Assembly: GCF_018861005.1 (NCBI RefSeq)
Contig: NZ_JAHKQL010000009.1
Location: forward strand, 42,059-106,058
Direction of reading: 5' to 3'
From: Polaribacter vadi
Lineage (GTDB): Bacteria > Bacteroidota > Bacteroidia > Flavobacteriales > Flavobacteriaceae
Length of the DNA stretch: 64,000 nt
Position numbers and translations under genes: made by a program. Positions 8,366 to 17,753 of this stretch are shown piece by piece (position 1 is the stretch's first letter; every line of letters starts with the position of its first letter). The notes beneath the pieces were generated by a model. The model saw nothing but the letters and a program-made list of their open reading frames with translations, was not told where the DNA came from and did no database searches.

Positions 8366-8743
8366 TTAACTAGCACTTGGGCAAAATAACAAATCTGTAG
8401 GGTTGTCAATATCATACAAGTATTGATGAGCTCTAGATTCTTTATTGCAAAATGGTTCTATTAATCTTATCATTTTTTCAAAACCTTGTAGGGTTAAAAT
8501 ACAGAAAAAATTATAGTCGTCTTTTGTTAAAATACCTTCATCAGTTTTAAATAAACCTAAAATTAAATTGCAATTTCTAGGTTCAATAAAATCAACTTGA
8601 GCTAAATCTAACTTTTGTTTTTTAAGAATAACAACTTCAATTAATAAGTCTCTAAATTTTATGGCTTCTGCTTTATTAAAATTATAAAGACGAACCAAGT
8701 TTTCATTAAGTTCGTTGTAGTTTTCTATGTAATCTAGTTTCAT
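8366..8743 (-). CDS. Conserved small protein of unknown function
   Basis: 125 residues, no signal peptide or membrane segment, predicted alpha-helical and cytoplasmic. Four cysteines (NCNLILG, FFCIL, PFCNKE, FCPSAS at the C-terminus) are spread through the protein. I do not recognise the family. It starts 12 bases after the end of the GRDP-like membrane protein gene at 8756-9472 and is surely co-transcribed with it, so a role with that protein is likely. Start at ATG 8743, which is preceded by an A/T-rich run. Confidence 0.6.
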   Translation of the reverse strand: MKLDYIENYNELNENLVRLYNFNKAEAIKFRDLLIEVVILKKQKLDLAQVDFIEPRNCNLILGLFKTDEGILTKDDYNFFCILTLQGFEKMIRLIEPFCNKESRAHQYLYDIDNPTDLLFCPSAS

Positions 8744-8755
8744 TTTTTGTTTTAT

Positions 8756-9472
8756 TTAATCTCCACAGCCAGAACAGCCACTGCACCCACTATCACATCC
8801 ATCATCATGAAAATCATCATAAGAGCATCCATTATTATTGTTGTTATTTTTACTTTTTAAGGTTATCAAAATTATTACAACAACTAATACTATAATTATT
8901 GAACTTGAATCAGTTAAACTGTCTTTAGCTCTTATAAATAATAGAGGAATTATAAGTAGAATAGTTAATAATTTAAATGCAAATAAAAATTGTTTTGATG
9001 GTTTTTTTATAAGCCAAAAAGAGTCAATATTAATTCTTTTAAAATTAACCTCTTTAAACCTTTTTTTATTGTTTAGCCAAATTGAGTTAGGAGGTGTTTC
9101 TTTAAATTCAGATTTATAAATCTCAAATGTAGAATCATAACAATCAGAAAATTTTTCTCTTTCATTTGTACCTCCTTTTGTTGGGTTATGATGAATTTCT
9201 TTGCCAAGTGTTTCGTTACAGAATGTTTTCCAATAAGATTTGGTGTAAGTTAAGTGAAGGTGCCAAACTTGATCTACAGCATCTGAAGGTGTAATTTGTT
9301 TGTTAGATACACAACATAGGTAAATGAATTTTTTGTATTCTAGAATGCTTTTTAAAGCAAATTTAATTTCCCAATTATTATCTCTGGCTAACCTTTTAGA
9401 AAAAGGAAAATCAGAGCTTTCATCATCTAGATTAAAGTTTTTAATTTTAATCCATAGTTTTTCGTTTTTCAC
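8756..9472 (-). CDS. GRDP-like domain membrane protein with Cys/Gly-rich tail
   Basis: 238 residues. The N-terminal 140 residues match the glycine-rich-domain-containing protein (GRDP-like, PF07173 type) pattern: VDQVWHLHLTYTKSYW (about 66-81), HHNPTKGG (94-101) and PPNSIW (127-132). Two transmembrane helices follow (about 162-181 and 191-206). Then come a run of asparagines (209-214) and a short tail CSYDDFHDDGCDSGCSGCSGCGD containing five cysteines. The tail resembles a metal-binding or disulfide-rich knot exposed at the membrane. Only GTG is available as a start (9472; no in-frame ATG), lowering start confidence. Co-transcribed with the small gene downstream. Function unknown. Confidence 0.65.
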   Translation of the reverse strand: MKNEKLWIKIKNFNLDDESSDFPFSKRLARDNNWEIKFALKSILEYKKFIYLCCVSNKQITPSDAVDQVWHLHLTYTKSYWKTFCNETLGKEIHHNPTKGGTNEREKFSDCYDSTFEIYKSEFKETPPNSIWLNNKKRFKEVNFKRINIDSFWLIKKPSKQFLFAFKLLTILLIIPLLFIRAKDSLTDSSSIIIVLVVVIILITLKSKNNNNNNGCSYDDFHDDGCDSGCSGCSGCGD

Positions 9473-9505
9473 TAGCTTTTTATTTTTTAGAAAAGAGAAT
9501 CATAT

Positions 9506-12337
9506 CTAATGCGCCTCTAACCAATTATAACCCAAACCAATTTCAACATCTAAAGGCACACTCATTTTAAAAGCGTTTTCCATTTCATGTTTAATAATTG
9601 GTTCTATGGTTTTTAGTTCGTCTTTATGTGCATCAAAAACCAATTCATCATGCACTTGCAATAACATTTTAGATTTAAAACCTTCCTTTTCAAATCGGTT
9701 ATGAATGTTTATCATGGCTAGTTTTATAATATCTGCAGCAGAACCTTGTATTGGGGCGTTTACAGCATTTCTTTCTGCACCACTACTAACCATTGCATTT
9801 CTAGAATTAATGTCTTTTAAATACCTACGTCTGTTTAAAACGGTTTCTACATAACCATTTTCCCTAGCAAAATCTACTTGTGCAGACATATAGGCTTTTA
9901 ACTTCGGATAAGTTTCGTAATACGTATCAATCAATTCTTTGGCTTCGCCTCTAGACAAGTTGGTTTGGTTGCTTAATCCGAAAGCAGAAACTCCATAAAC
10001 AATTCCGAAGTTTACGGTTTTTGCATTACTTCTTTGCTCACGAGTAACTTCATCCAAAGGAACATTAAACACTTTTGCAGCAGTAGAAGCGTGAATATCT
10101 TTGCCATTTTTAAAGGCATTTATCATATTATCTTCTTCGCTTAAAGCAGCAATAATTCTTAATTCTATTTGGCTATAATCTGCAGCTAATAAAACATATT
10201 CCTGACTTCTTGGTATAAATGCTTTTCTTACTTCACGACCTCTTTCTGTTCTAATAGGTATGTTTTGTAAATTAGGGTTGTTAGAACTCAATCTACCAGT
10301 TGCAGCAACTGCTTGTGCATACACAGTATGAATTCTTCCTGTTTTTTTGTTGATTTCATTAGGCAAAGCATCAACATAAGTACTTTGTAATTTTTTATAT
10401 TGACGATATTCTAAAACATCTTGAATAATTTTATGATCTTTTGCCAAGTAAGATAAAATGTCTTCACCAGTTTTGTATTGGCCAGTTTTTGTCTTTTTAG
10501 GTTTATCAACCAATTGCATTTTTTCGAATAAAACAATACCTAATTGTTTTGGTGATGCAATGTTAAATTCTTCTCCTGCTTGCTCGTAAATGTTTTTTTC
10601 TAGTCTAATAATATCATCAGACAAAGCAACAGATAGTTCTTTTAAAAATTCAGTATTAATGTTTATTCCTTCAATTTCCATAGCTGTTAGTACAGAAACA
10701 AGAGGCAATTCTACATCATTAAACAAATTGGTAACATTACCAGAATCCAATTCAGTAGTAAAAAGTTGTTTTAATTGATAAGTAATATCTGCATCTTCTA
10801 CTGCATATTCAGTTTGATCTGCAATAGGCACAACTCGCATAGAAAGCTGATTTTTTCCTTTTTTACCAATTAATTCTGTAATAGAAACTGGTTGATAATT
10901 TAAATACGTTTCTGCCAAAATATCCATATTGTGCCTCATATCAGGATTAATTAGATAATGAGCAATCATGGTATCAAACAATTTACCTTTTACAGGCATT
11001 TTATAATTTGATAAAACTTTAATATCGTATTTTAAATTATGACCAATTTTCTCGATATTTTCAGATTCGAAAAAAGGTCTAAATTCTTCTAAAATAGTTT
11101 GGGTTTCTGTTTGGTCTTCAGGAAAAGAAACATAATAACCTTTACCTGTTTCGTAAGAAAAAGCAATTCCTATTAACTCAACTTCTAAAGCTTTTAAACC
11201 TGTAGTTTCAGTATCAAAACAAACCGAAGTTTGTTGCATTAATTTCTGAATTAATAATTTTCTAGAAAAAGCAGTATTTATATGCTGATAAAAATGACTC
11301 GTGTTTTTTATAGTTTTAAACCCAGAAGCCACATCTTCTTCAGAAACGCTTCCAGAACCAGGAGCTGCAAATAAATCGAATTGCCCATCTGCTTTTACTG
11401 ATGGCTTTTTTGATTTTTCAGCAACGCTAGTTTCTACAGTTTTTGTAGTAGTTTCTGTTGTAAAAGTTCGTAAAAAGTTGGTTAATAAATTTCTGAATTC
11501 TAAATCATTAAAAAGTTCAGTTACTTTTTCTTTATCAGGTTCATCTAAATTAAAATCTTTAGCATCAAAAGTTACAGGAACATCTAACATAATTGTTGCC
11601 AATTTTTTAGATAGTAAACCTAACTCTCCATTAGCTTCAACTTTTTCCTTCATTTTTCCTTTTAGCTGATCTGTGTTGGCTAATAAACCTTCCATAGAAC
11701 CAAATTGTGCTAAGAACTTTTTGGCTGTTTTTTCTCCAACTCCAGGTAAACCTGGGATGTTATCAGCAGAATCTCCCATCATTCCTAAAAAATCGATGAC
11801 TTGTTCTGGGTTTTCTACTCCGAATTTTTCTTGTACTTCTGGCACTCCCCAAATATCATAACCACCACCAAAACGTGGTTTGTACATGAAAATATTTTCA
11901 GAAACCAGTTGAGCAAAATCCTTATCTGGAGTTACCATATAAGTTTTAAAACCTTCTTTTTCTGCTTGTTTAGAAAGTGTACCAATTACATCATCTGCCT
12001 CAAAACCTTCTTTAACCATAATTGGTATGTGCATAGCTTTAAGAATTTCGTAAATATATGGCACAGCAACTTTTATGGCTTCTGGAGTTTCGTCTCTATT
12101 GGCTTTGTAAGCTTCGAACATTTCTACACGATCTACGCTACCACCTTTATCAAAACAAACTGCTAATTTATCTGGTCTTTCACGTTTTATAACATCTAAT
12201 AAAGAGTTCATAAAACCCATTATTGCAGAAGTATCTAACCCTTTAGAATTAATTCTTGGGTTTTTTATAAAAGCGTAATATCCTCTGAAAATTAATGCGT
12301 AAGCATCTACTAAAAAAAGTCTTTTTTGATCTGCCAT
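9506..12337 (-). CDS. polA: DNA polymerase I
   Basis: 943 residues carrying out Okazaki-fragment processing and repair synthesis. Three domains are complete. The 5'-3' flap nuclease covers residues 1-290 (EADDVIGT, TPDKDFAQLV, GDSADNIPGLPGVGEKTA). The 3'-5' proofreading exonuclease covers about 355-530 with all motifs intact: D375/E377 in FDTETTG, N434/D438 in GHNLKYD, and Y511/D515 in YAVEDAD. The polymerase domain covers about 560-943: motif A ADYSQIELR with D720, motif B RSNAKTVNFGIVYG, and motif C QVHDELV with D897. It is therefore a proofreading Pol I, unlike those of many bacteria that lost the exonuclease residues. The start ATG 12337 is unambiguous. It is probably monocistronic. Confidence 0.98.
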   Translation of the reverse strand: MADQKRLFLVDAYALIFRGYYAFIKNPRINSKGLDTSAIMGFMNSLLDVIKRERPDKLAVCFDKGGSVDRVEMFEAYKANRDETPEAIKVAVPYIYEILKAMHIPIMVKEGFEADDVIGTLSKQAEKEGFKTYMVTPDKDFAQLVSENIFMYKPRFGGGYDIWGVPEVQEKFGVENPEQVIDFLGMMGDSADNIPGLPGVGEKTAKKFLAQFGSMEGLLANTDQLKGKMKEKVEANGELGLLSKKLATIMLDVPVTFDAKDFNLDEPDKEKVTELFNDLEFRNLLTNFLRTFTTETTTKTVETSVAEKSKKPSVKADGQFDLFAAPGSGSVSEEDVASGFKTIKNTSHFYQHINTAFSRKLLIQKLMQQTSVCFDTETTGLKALEVELIGIAFSYETGKGYYVSFPEDQTETQTILEEFRPFFESENIEKIGHNLKYDIKVLSNYKMPVKGKLFDTMIAHYLINPDMRHNMDILAETYLNYQPVSITELIGKKGKNQLSMRVVPIADQTEYAVEDADITYQLKQLFTTELDSGNVTNLFNDVELPLVSVLTAMEIEGININTEFLKELSVALSDDIIRLEKNIYEQAGEEFNIASPKQLGIVLFEKMQLVDKPKKTKTGQYKTGEDILSYLAKDHKIIQDVLEYRQYKKLQSTYVDALPNEINKKTGRIHTVYAQAVAATGRLSSNNPNLQNIPIRTERGREVRKAFIPRSQEYVLLAADYSQIELRIIAALSEEDNMINAFKNGKDIHASTAAKVFNVPLDEVTREQRSNAKTVNFGIVYGVSAFGLSNQTNLSRGEAKELIDTYYETYPKLKAYMSAQVDFARENGYVETVLNRRRYLKDINSRNAMVSSGAERNAVNAPIQGSAADIIKLAMINIHNRFEKEGFKSKMLLQVHDELVFDAHKDELKTIEPIIKHEMENAFKMSVPLDVEIGLGYNWLEAH

Positions 12338-12611
12338 TTTGTATAGAGTTGAAAAAAGATAAAACTACAAAAAACTGTATAAAATTGCGCTTTATATTCT
12401 ATTGATTTTAATTTGAGCTTGCATTGTAAAATCTATCATAAATCTTAATAAGCGTTTAAATTGATGATATGAATCTTGTTCTTAAGATTTTAAATATTTG
12501 AATTTAGATGAATTGTTAAAAATGAATAGGTAATTTTATTTGGTATTAATTTAATAAAAAAGCACTTTTAAACTTTAACAAGTTGTTAAAATTCATTCGT
12601 TTTTTAACAGT

Positions 12612-12619
12612 TACCTTTG
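12612..12619 (+). promoter_or_regulatory. -7 box in the polA / phosphoesterase divergent region
   Basis: TACCTTTG matches TAnnTTTG exactly and lies 19 bases before the phosphoesterase start ATG at 12639. The best -33 TTG is at 12583-12585, 26 bases upstream. The rest of the 301-base divergent region 12338-12638 is A/T-rich, with no ORF, repeat or polA promoter box that I can identify. Confidence 0.5.
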
Positions 12620-12638
12620 TTTGTTTAAAATAAATTTT

Positions 12639-13862
12639 ATGCTACGTTGGTTAATTCCACTAATAATTGTAACGATTCTTGCAGTAATTTTAGAGGTTTA
12701 TACATTTAATGCCTTAAAAATAGTTTCTAAAAATAAGTTTTTAAGATATGCTGTTTTAGTTGCAAGTTCTATTGTTTATATCAATTTTTTTATCACCATT
12801 TTTTCTTATGATAGAAGCAATGGACAAACACCACAATTTCAAATGGCAATGGGTTTGTTGCTTACTTTTCTAATTCCGAAGTTGGTGCTTTTTTTATTAC
12901 TTTTTGGCGAAGATGTTTACAGATGGATTGTAAAAGGAATATCTGCATTTTCTAGTTCAGAAACACAGCCTTTGGCTGGTAGAAGAAAATTTATTTCTCA
13001 ATTGGCTTTAGGGTTGGCAGCCATTCCTTTTGTGTCTTTTATCTACGGAATTATACAAGGTAAATACAATTATAAAGTGATAAAATATCAACTTTCTTTT
13101 GATGATTTACCTGCTGCTTTTGATGGTTATACCATTACTCAAATTTCGGATATACATTCTGGTAGTTTTACCAACAAAGAAAAAATACAGTATGGTGTAG
13201 ATTTGATTAATGAGCAGCAATCAGATTTAATGTTGTTTACAGGAGATATTGTAAATAATCAGGCAAAGGAAATGGACAATTGGATTGATGTTTTTGCAAA
13301 ACTAGAAGCCAAAGAAGGTAAATACGCTATTCTTGGAAATCACGATTATGGTGATTATATGGATTGGAAATCGCCAGAAGATAAAACCAATAACTTTAAA
13401 AAAGTAAAAGAAATTCATCAAAAGATAGGTTTTGATTTACTTTGTAACGAAAACAGATATTTAGAAAAAGGCGGACAAAAAATAGCTTTAATTGGTGTTG
13501 AAAATTGGGGTAAAGGGTTTAATCAAGCAGGAGATCTTGAAAAAGCATCAGTAAATGTTAAAAAAGACGATTTTAAAATTTTAATGAGTCACGATCCAAG
13601 TCATTGGCAAGAAAAAGTAAAGAAAGATGATTTTAATTATCATTTAACCTTAAGTGGCCATACACATGGTTTGCAAATGGGTATTGAGATTCCTGGTTTT
13701 TTTAAATGGAGTCCTTCTCAATATGTGTATAAACAATGGGCTGGTTTGTATCAAGAATTTGGTAGATTTATAAATGTAAATAGAGGTTTTGGTTATCACG
13801 CTTTTCCTGGTAGAGTAGGTATTTGGCCAGAGATTACTGTTATAGAGCTTAAAAAAGCCTGA
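12639..13862 (+). CDS. Membrane-anchored metallophosphoesterase
   Basis: 407 residues from ATG 12639; a TTG six codons upstream is not needed. Residues 1-100 hold three hydrophobic helices. An RRKFISQLALG segment and a fourth helix lead to a calcineurin-like phosphoesterase domain from about residue 160. Metal-binding motifs are all present: QISDIHSG (D171/H173), FTGDIVNN, LGNHDYGD, MSHDP and LSGHTHG. The family (YkuE/YaeI-like) includes UDP-2,3-diacylglucosamine and phosphodiester hydrolases; the substrate here is unknown. The catalytic domain probably sits at the membrane surface. It stands alone, 86 bases upstream of the thioredoxin-fold gene. Confidence 0.9.
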   Translation: MLRWLIPLIIVTILAVILEVYTFNALKIVSKNKFLRYAVLVASSIVYINFFITIFSYDRSNGQTPQFQMAMGLLLTFLIPKLVLFLLLFGEDVYRWIVKGISAFSSSETQPLAGRRKFISQLALGLAAIPFVSFIYGIIQGKYNYKVIKYQLSFDDLPAAFDGYTITQISDIHSGSFTNKEKIQYGVDLINEQQSDLMLFTGDIVNNQAKEMDNWIDVFAKLEAKEGKYAILGNHDYGDYMDWKSPEDKTNNFKKVKEIHQKIGFDLLCNENRYLEKGGQKIALIGVENWGKGFNQAGDLEKASVNVKKDDFKILMSHDPSHWQEKVKKDDFNYHLTLSGHTHGLQMGIEIPGFFKWSPSQYVYKQWAGLYQEFGRFINVNRGFGYHAFPGRVGIWPEITVIELKKA

Positions 13863-13948
13863 TAATCAGCTTATTTAATTAGATTTATTATATTTGTGTT
13901 AATAAAATAGAAATTTTACGCAATTTTTTCCTTTAAAAACCTTAGGTT

Positions 13949-14242
13949 ATGACAAAATTTGGAGAGTTAATTAGTGTTGATAAGCCTGTTTTAATCGACT
14001 TTTATGCTGATTGGAATGAGGTAGAAAATAGTGTACAAACTTTAAGAGATGTTGCTGCTGCTTTAGGTGATAAAGCTAAAGTAATTAAGATCGATATTAA
14101 AAAGAACGAAACTTTAGCAGATGCTTTACGTGTTAAAGGAAACCCTACTTTTATGATTTATAAAAATGGCGAAATGAAATGGCGCCAAACAGGTTTTCAA
14201 GATGCAAATACTTTAATTGGTTTGGTGCAACAATACGTTTAA
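13949..14242 (+). CDS. Thioredoxin-fold protein lacking the CxxC active site
   Basis: 97 residues, single thioredoxin domain, cytoplasmic. The fold signature is clear: VLIDFYADW, then KVIKIDIKKN, the cis-proline motif GNPTFMIYKNG, and GFQDANTLIGLV at the C-terminus. Where thioredoxins have WCGPC, this protein reads WNEVENS; there is no cysteine anywhere in the sequence, so it cannot be a disulfide reductase. I infer a structural or binding role. A possible -7 box TATATTTG lies at 13889-13896. The gene ends in a strong bidirectional terminator. I recall similar DWNE-type proteins in other flavobacteria, so this is probably a lineage family rather than a local mutation. Confidence 0.85.
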   Translation: MTKFGELISVDKPVLIDFYADWNEVENSVQTLRDVAAALGDKAKVIKIDIKKNETLADALRVKGNPTFMIYKNGEMKWRQTGFQDANTLIGLVQQYV

Positions 14243-14263
14243 GTTTTACTAAATAATAACTAT

Positions 14264-14298
14264 AAAAAAACCACAAACTTTTAAGTTTGTGGTTTTTT
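14264..14298. terminator. Bidirectional intrinsic terminator
   Basis: CCACAAACTT (14271-14280) pairs with AAGTTTGTGG (14283-14292). Seven A residues precede the stem and six T residues follow it, so it can end both the thioredoxin-fold gene (+) and the convergent DUF2723 gene (-). Confidence 0.9.
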
Positions 14299-14301
14299 GT
14301 T

Positions 14302-17300
14302 TTATTGTTTTACTTCTACACTGTCACTGGGCATAATGTGTTCAAATAAACTCAGTGTTTTGTTAAAGTCATCTTGTATTTCGTTTATAAATTCTTGGTC
14401 AGTATCATACTGTACAACTTGATCTATAATTCCTCTATAAAGATATCTAAAAGTTAAATCGAAATCTTCGAAAACCATATCAAAATCTTCGACAGAAAAA
14501 GTACTATACCAAACTAGTTTTTCTTTAAATAATCTAATTAAATCTTCGGCATTTTTTCTAGCTTTTTTTGCTTCACCTAATTTATAATACATTTCTGGGT
14601 ATTCCATAGATAAACTGTAATGGTCAAAATCTTCGATAGGTAATTTGTCTAAAGATAAGTCTAACACTTCAATTGCTTTTAAAGTATCACCTTCTTTTGC
14701 AAATGCAGCAGACAAACGCATTAAACTGTTTCTTAGAGAGATTGCGTTTCTTTTAGTTTGTTCGTCTAAATAAATTTTACCATCATTAATGTTTCTCCAG
14801 TTCCATTTTTTAACGTTACTGTACATTTTTTCAGTATCAATTCTACCAATATCAAACAAACTCAACTCACGAATTAATTGTCCGTTTTCATTATAAATTT
14901 TGGTAGGTGTTTTTATAGGTACAAATTTAAAAGCAACACCATCTAATTGTAAGTAATCTTTAAGCCATATATATTCATTATCTGCATTAGAACCACCAGT
15001 AAAATAAATAGGTCTTTTCCAGTCGAAATTATTTAAAATATCTAACATTAAGATTGCATTTTTACCTATGGCTCTATCAATCGTAATATCTATGTAAGGT
15101 ACAATCTTATCAGCGTCTTTTTGTGCCACAATTCCGTATTTTAAAACATTTTCTTTGTTTACAGGAATACGAATTTTGTTAGCAAGTAATACTTTTTCTG
15201 GGTTTCCATCTTCATCTAAATCATAGAAAGTACGTTTATTATCACTCTGAATCCATTTCATGAAATAATCTAATTCTATAACAGAGTCTTTTAATTGAGG
15301 AAATATTTCAGGAAAGTAATAAGCAACATCTAAAGTTCCGTATTTGTATTCATCATGTTCTAATTGCGATGGAATTGGTTCTGCTTTATAACTTTTCTTC
15401 TTCATCTGGTCTATGTACCAATCTGTTTGAAAAAGACTTGTGTTTACTAGTTTAACATCGGTTCTAATTCCTTCTACTTCTTGCATGTACCAAAGAGGAA
15501 AAGTATCATTATCGCCAATTGTAAACATAATTGCATTTGGGTCGCAACTTTCTAAATAAGCTTGTGCATTTAAATGTGTTGTGTATCTGTTAGAACGATC
15601 ATGATCATCCCAATTTTGTACGGCCATTAAAGTAGGCACAGCTAATAATGTAACTACAGTAACAGCAATTGCAACTTTTTTTCTCATTGCAAAATTTTTC
15701 AGGTATTCATATAAGGCTAATACACCAAAACCTACCCAAATTGCGAAAATATAGAAACTACCCACAACTGCATAATCACGTTCTCTTGGTTCAAAAGGTT
15801 TTGGGTTTGTATAAAATATAATGGCAAAACCTGTAAATGCAAAGAATAAAAATAGGGTGAAGAAATTATTTTTATCCCATTTTATTTGATATAACAAACC
15901 TATTAACCCTAAAATAAGAGGTAAAAAATAGTATTTATTGCGTCCTTTATTTAGTAAAGATTGCCAAGGTAACATTTCTTGAGAGCCTAATCTTGCTTCA
16001 TCTATTACATCAATTCCGCTAATCCAATTTCCATTATGTATATCTAATTGTCCTTGAATATCATTTTGTCGTCCAACAAAATTCCACATAAAATAACGCC
16101 CATACATATACCCAAATTGATAGCTAACCATAAACTTAATGTTCTCTGCAAAAGTTGGTCTACGTTTGCTATTTGCTGGTATTCCTGCAATTTTTTTATA
16201 CATTTCTTCGGATGCAGGATTTACCATTCTTGGTATAAACCCCTTATGTTTATCAGAATAATTAGGTAAAACATCTTTGTAAACATTTACAATAACATAT
16301 TTACCATCTTTTTTCTCATATTTTGGTTTGTCATCTTTAGTTGGGTTTGTAGCATCTTGCTCTCTGCTGTATGTATTTGAATAATACGTGTCGTAAAAAA
16401 CATTGGCATCCCCATATTGTTCACGTTCGTAATAAGCCAATAATTCACGTGCACTAGAAGGATTATTCTCGTTAATAGTAGTGTTTGCATTGGCTCTTAT
16501 GGGTAACATCATCCAAGAAGAGAAACCAATCATTATAAAAAGTAACGATAAAATTAAAGTGTTTGCCGTTAATTTTTGCTTTTTTCTGGTGTATTTTAAT
16601 CCGAAGATAAAAAGAGCTACTAAGATTATTGCAGCAATAATACTACCTGAGTTATAAGGTAAACCAACTGAGTTAATGAAAAATAACTCTGATGCACTAA
16701 AGAATTTTAATGTAAAAGGGAATATAAATTTAAAAACCAGCATTAAGACAAATACAGAAAAAATAGTAGCTATAGCTGTAGTTTTTAAGTTGATGCTTTT
16801 GTAAGTTTTAAAGAAATATAACATTACAATTGCAGGGATAACCAACAAAGAAAGTATGTGAACACCAAATGATAAACCCACAACAAAACTGATTAAAACC
16901 AGCCATTTATTACCTCTTGGTGTATCTATTTCGCTTTCCCATTTTAAACCTAACCAAAATAATAATGCCATTAAAAATGATGACATTGCATAAACTTCAC
17001 CTTCAACAGCACTAAACCAAAAACTATCAGAAAAAGTATAAGTTAAAGAACCTACTAAAGCACTTCCTAAAATAGCAATTCGTTTCCCTTTAGATATATT
17101 ACCTGTTTTAGCTGCCAGCTTTTTAGCTAAATTACTAACTGTCCAGAACATAAATAAAATGGTAAATGCACTTGCTAAAGCAGACATAAAGTTTACCATT
17201 TTAGCAATTTCTGTATTATCTGATGTAAATAATGCAAAAAATGCACCTAACATTTGAAAAAGTGGCGCTCCTGGTGGATGCCCAACTTCTAATTTTACAG

Positions 17301-17433
17301 CTGTAGAAATGTACTCACCTACATCCCAGGCACTAACTGTGGGCTCTAAGGTTAAAGTGTAAGTAATTAGGGCAATAGCAAATGTAATCCATCCAAGAAT
17401 GATGTTCCATTTATTAAATTGTGCTGGTGTCAT
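14302..17433 (-). CDS. DUF2723 (GT117-type) membrane glycosyltransferase-like protein
   Basis: 1043 residues. The N-terminal half has about a dozen transmembrane helices in a GT-C-like arrangement. The first loop carries the family signature EPTVSAWDVGEYIS followed by EVGHPPGAPLF (about residues 29-62), where the aspartate/glutamate are expected to bind the sugar donor. After residue 600 comes a large extracytoplasmic domain (DNDTFPLWYMQEVEGIRTDV) ending in a helical, TPR-like C-terminus. This family (PF11028, TMEM260 relatives) is thought to transfer mannose or related sugars to exported proteins; for bacteria this is inference. It is monocistronic and ends at a bidirectional terminator. Confidence 0.88.
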   Translation of the reverse strand: MTPAQFNKWNIILGWITFAIALITYTLTLEPTVSAWDVGEYISTAVKLEVGHPPGAPLFQMLGAFFALFTSDNTEIAKMVNFMSALASAFTILFMFWTVSNLAKKLAAKTGNISKGKRIAILGSALVGSLTYTFSDSFWFSAVEGEVYAMSSFLMALLFWLGLKWESEIDTPRGNKWLVLISFVVGLSFGVHILSLLVIPAIVMLYFFKTYKSINLKTTAIATIFSVFVLMLVFKFIFPFTLKFFSASELFFINSVGLPYNSGSIIAAIILVALFIFGLKYTRKKQKLTANTLILSLLFIMIGFSSWMMLPIRANANTTINENNPSSARELLAYYEREQYGDANVFYDTYYSNTYSREQDATNPTKDDKPKYEKKDGKYVIVNVYKDVLPNYSDKHKGFIPRMVNPASEEMYKKIAGIPANSKRRPTFAENIKFMVSYQFGYMYGRYFMWNFVGRQNDIQGQLDIHNGNWISGIDVIDEARLGSQEMLPWQSLLNKGRNKYYFLPLILGLIGLLYQIKWDKNNFFTLFLFFAFTGFAIIFYTNPKPFEPRERDYAVVGSFYIFAIWVGFGVLALYEYLKNFAMRKKVAIAVTVVTLLAVPTLMAVQNWDDHDRSNRYTTHLNAQAYLESCDPNAIMFTIGDNDTFPLWYMQEVEGIRTDVKLVNTSLFQTDWYIDQMKKKSYKAEPIPSQLEHDEYKYGTLDVAYYFPEIFPQLKDSVIELDYFMKWIQSDNKRTFYDLDEDGNPEKVLLANKIRIPVNKENVLKYGIVAQKDADKIVPYIDITIDRAIGKNAILMLDILNNFDWKRPIYFTGGSNADNEYIWLKDYLQLDGVAFKFVPIKTPTKIYNENGQLIRELSLFDIGRIDTEKMYSNVKKWNWRNINDGKIYLDEQTKRNAISLRNSLMRLSAAFAKEGDTLKAIEVLDLSLDKLPIEDFDHYSLSMEYPEMYYKLGEAKKARKNAEDLIRLFKEKLVWYSTFSVEDFDMVFEDFDLTFRYLYRGIIDQVVQYDTDQEFINEIQDDFNKTLSLFEHIMPSDSVEVKQ

Positions 17434-17557
17434 AAAAGCAGGTAATTGTATGTGGGCGAATTTACTAATAATTATGAATAAAAGCTTGTTCTTATTGTTT
17501 TTCTAAGTAAAGAAATCCTCATAAATCTTTGTTAAAAGTAAATTTTATAAAAAAATG

Positions 17558-17588
17558 TTTGCAAATTTAAAAGATTGCATTAAATTTG
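17558..17588 (+). promoter_or_regulatory. Promoter of tRNA-Gln
   Basis: TTTG at 17558-17561 and TAAATTTG at 17581-17588 are separated by 19 bases, an exact Bacteroidota housekeeping promoter. It lies 17 bases before the tRNA 5' end. Confidence 0.8.
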
Positions 17589-17605
17589 CATCCGCTAAGA
17601 AGCAT

Positions 17606-17677
17606 TGGCCTATGGTGTAATTGGTAACACACCGGTTTTTGGTACCGACATTCAAGGTTCGAGTCCTTGTAGGCCAA
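17606..17677 (+). tRNA. tRNA-Gln (anticodon TTG)
   Basis: A 72-base cloverleaf. Acceptor stem TGGCCTA/TAGGCCA with discriminator A; D stem GTGT/ACAC; anticodon stem CCGGT/ACCGA around the loop TTTTGGT, giving anticodon TTG; T stem CAAGG/CCTTG around TTCGAGT. One C-A mismatch is present at the top of the anticodon stem (27-43). The 3' CCA is not encoded. It is an isolated gene with its own promoter and terminator. Confidence 0.95.
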
Positions 17678-17680
17678 CAA

Positions 17681-17720
17681 AAGCAACTTTTAATCTTATG
17701 ATTATCAGTTGCTTTTTTTT
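17681..17720 (+). terminator. Terminator after tRNA-Gln
   Basis: AAGCAACT (17681-17688) pairs with AGTTGCTT (17707-17714), followed by a T run to 17720. Confidence 0.75.
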
Positions 17721-17753
17721 TAGTTTAAATTCAAGTAAAAAAAAATTTGATTT

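Noticed and set aside
11801..12166. 121-residue plus-strand frame inside polA
   Set aside because: It lies antisense to the invariant 5'-nuclease domain of DNA polymerase I and has no domain of its own.
17606..17677. tRNA-Gln as an integration site
   Set aside because: No direct repeat of the tRNA 3' end and no integrase gene were found downstream within the window.
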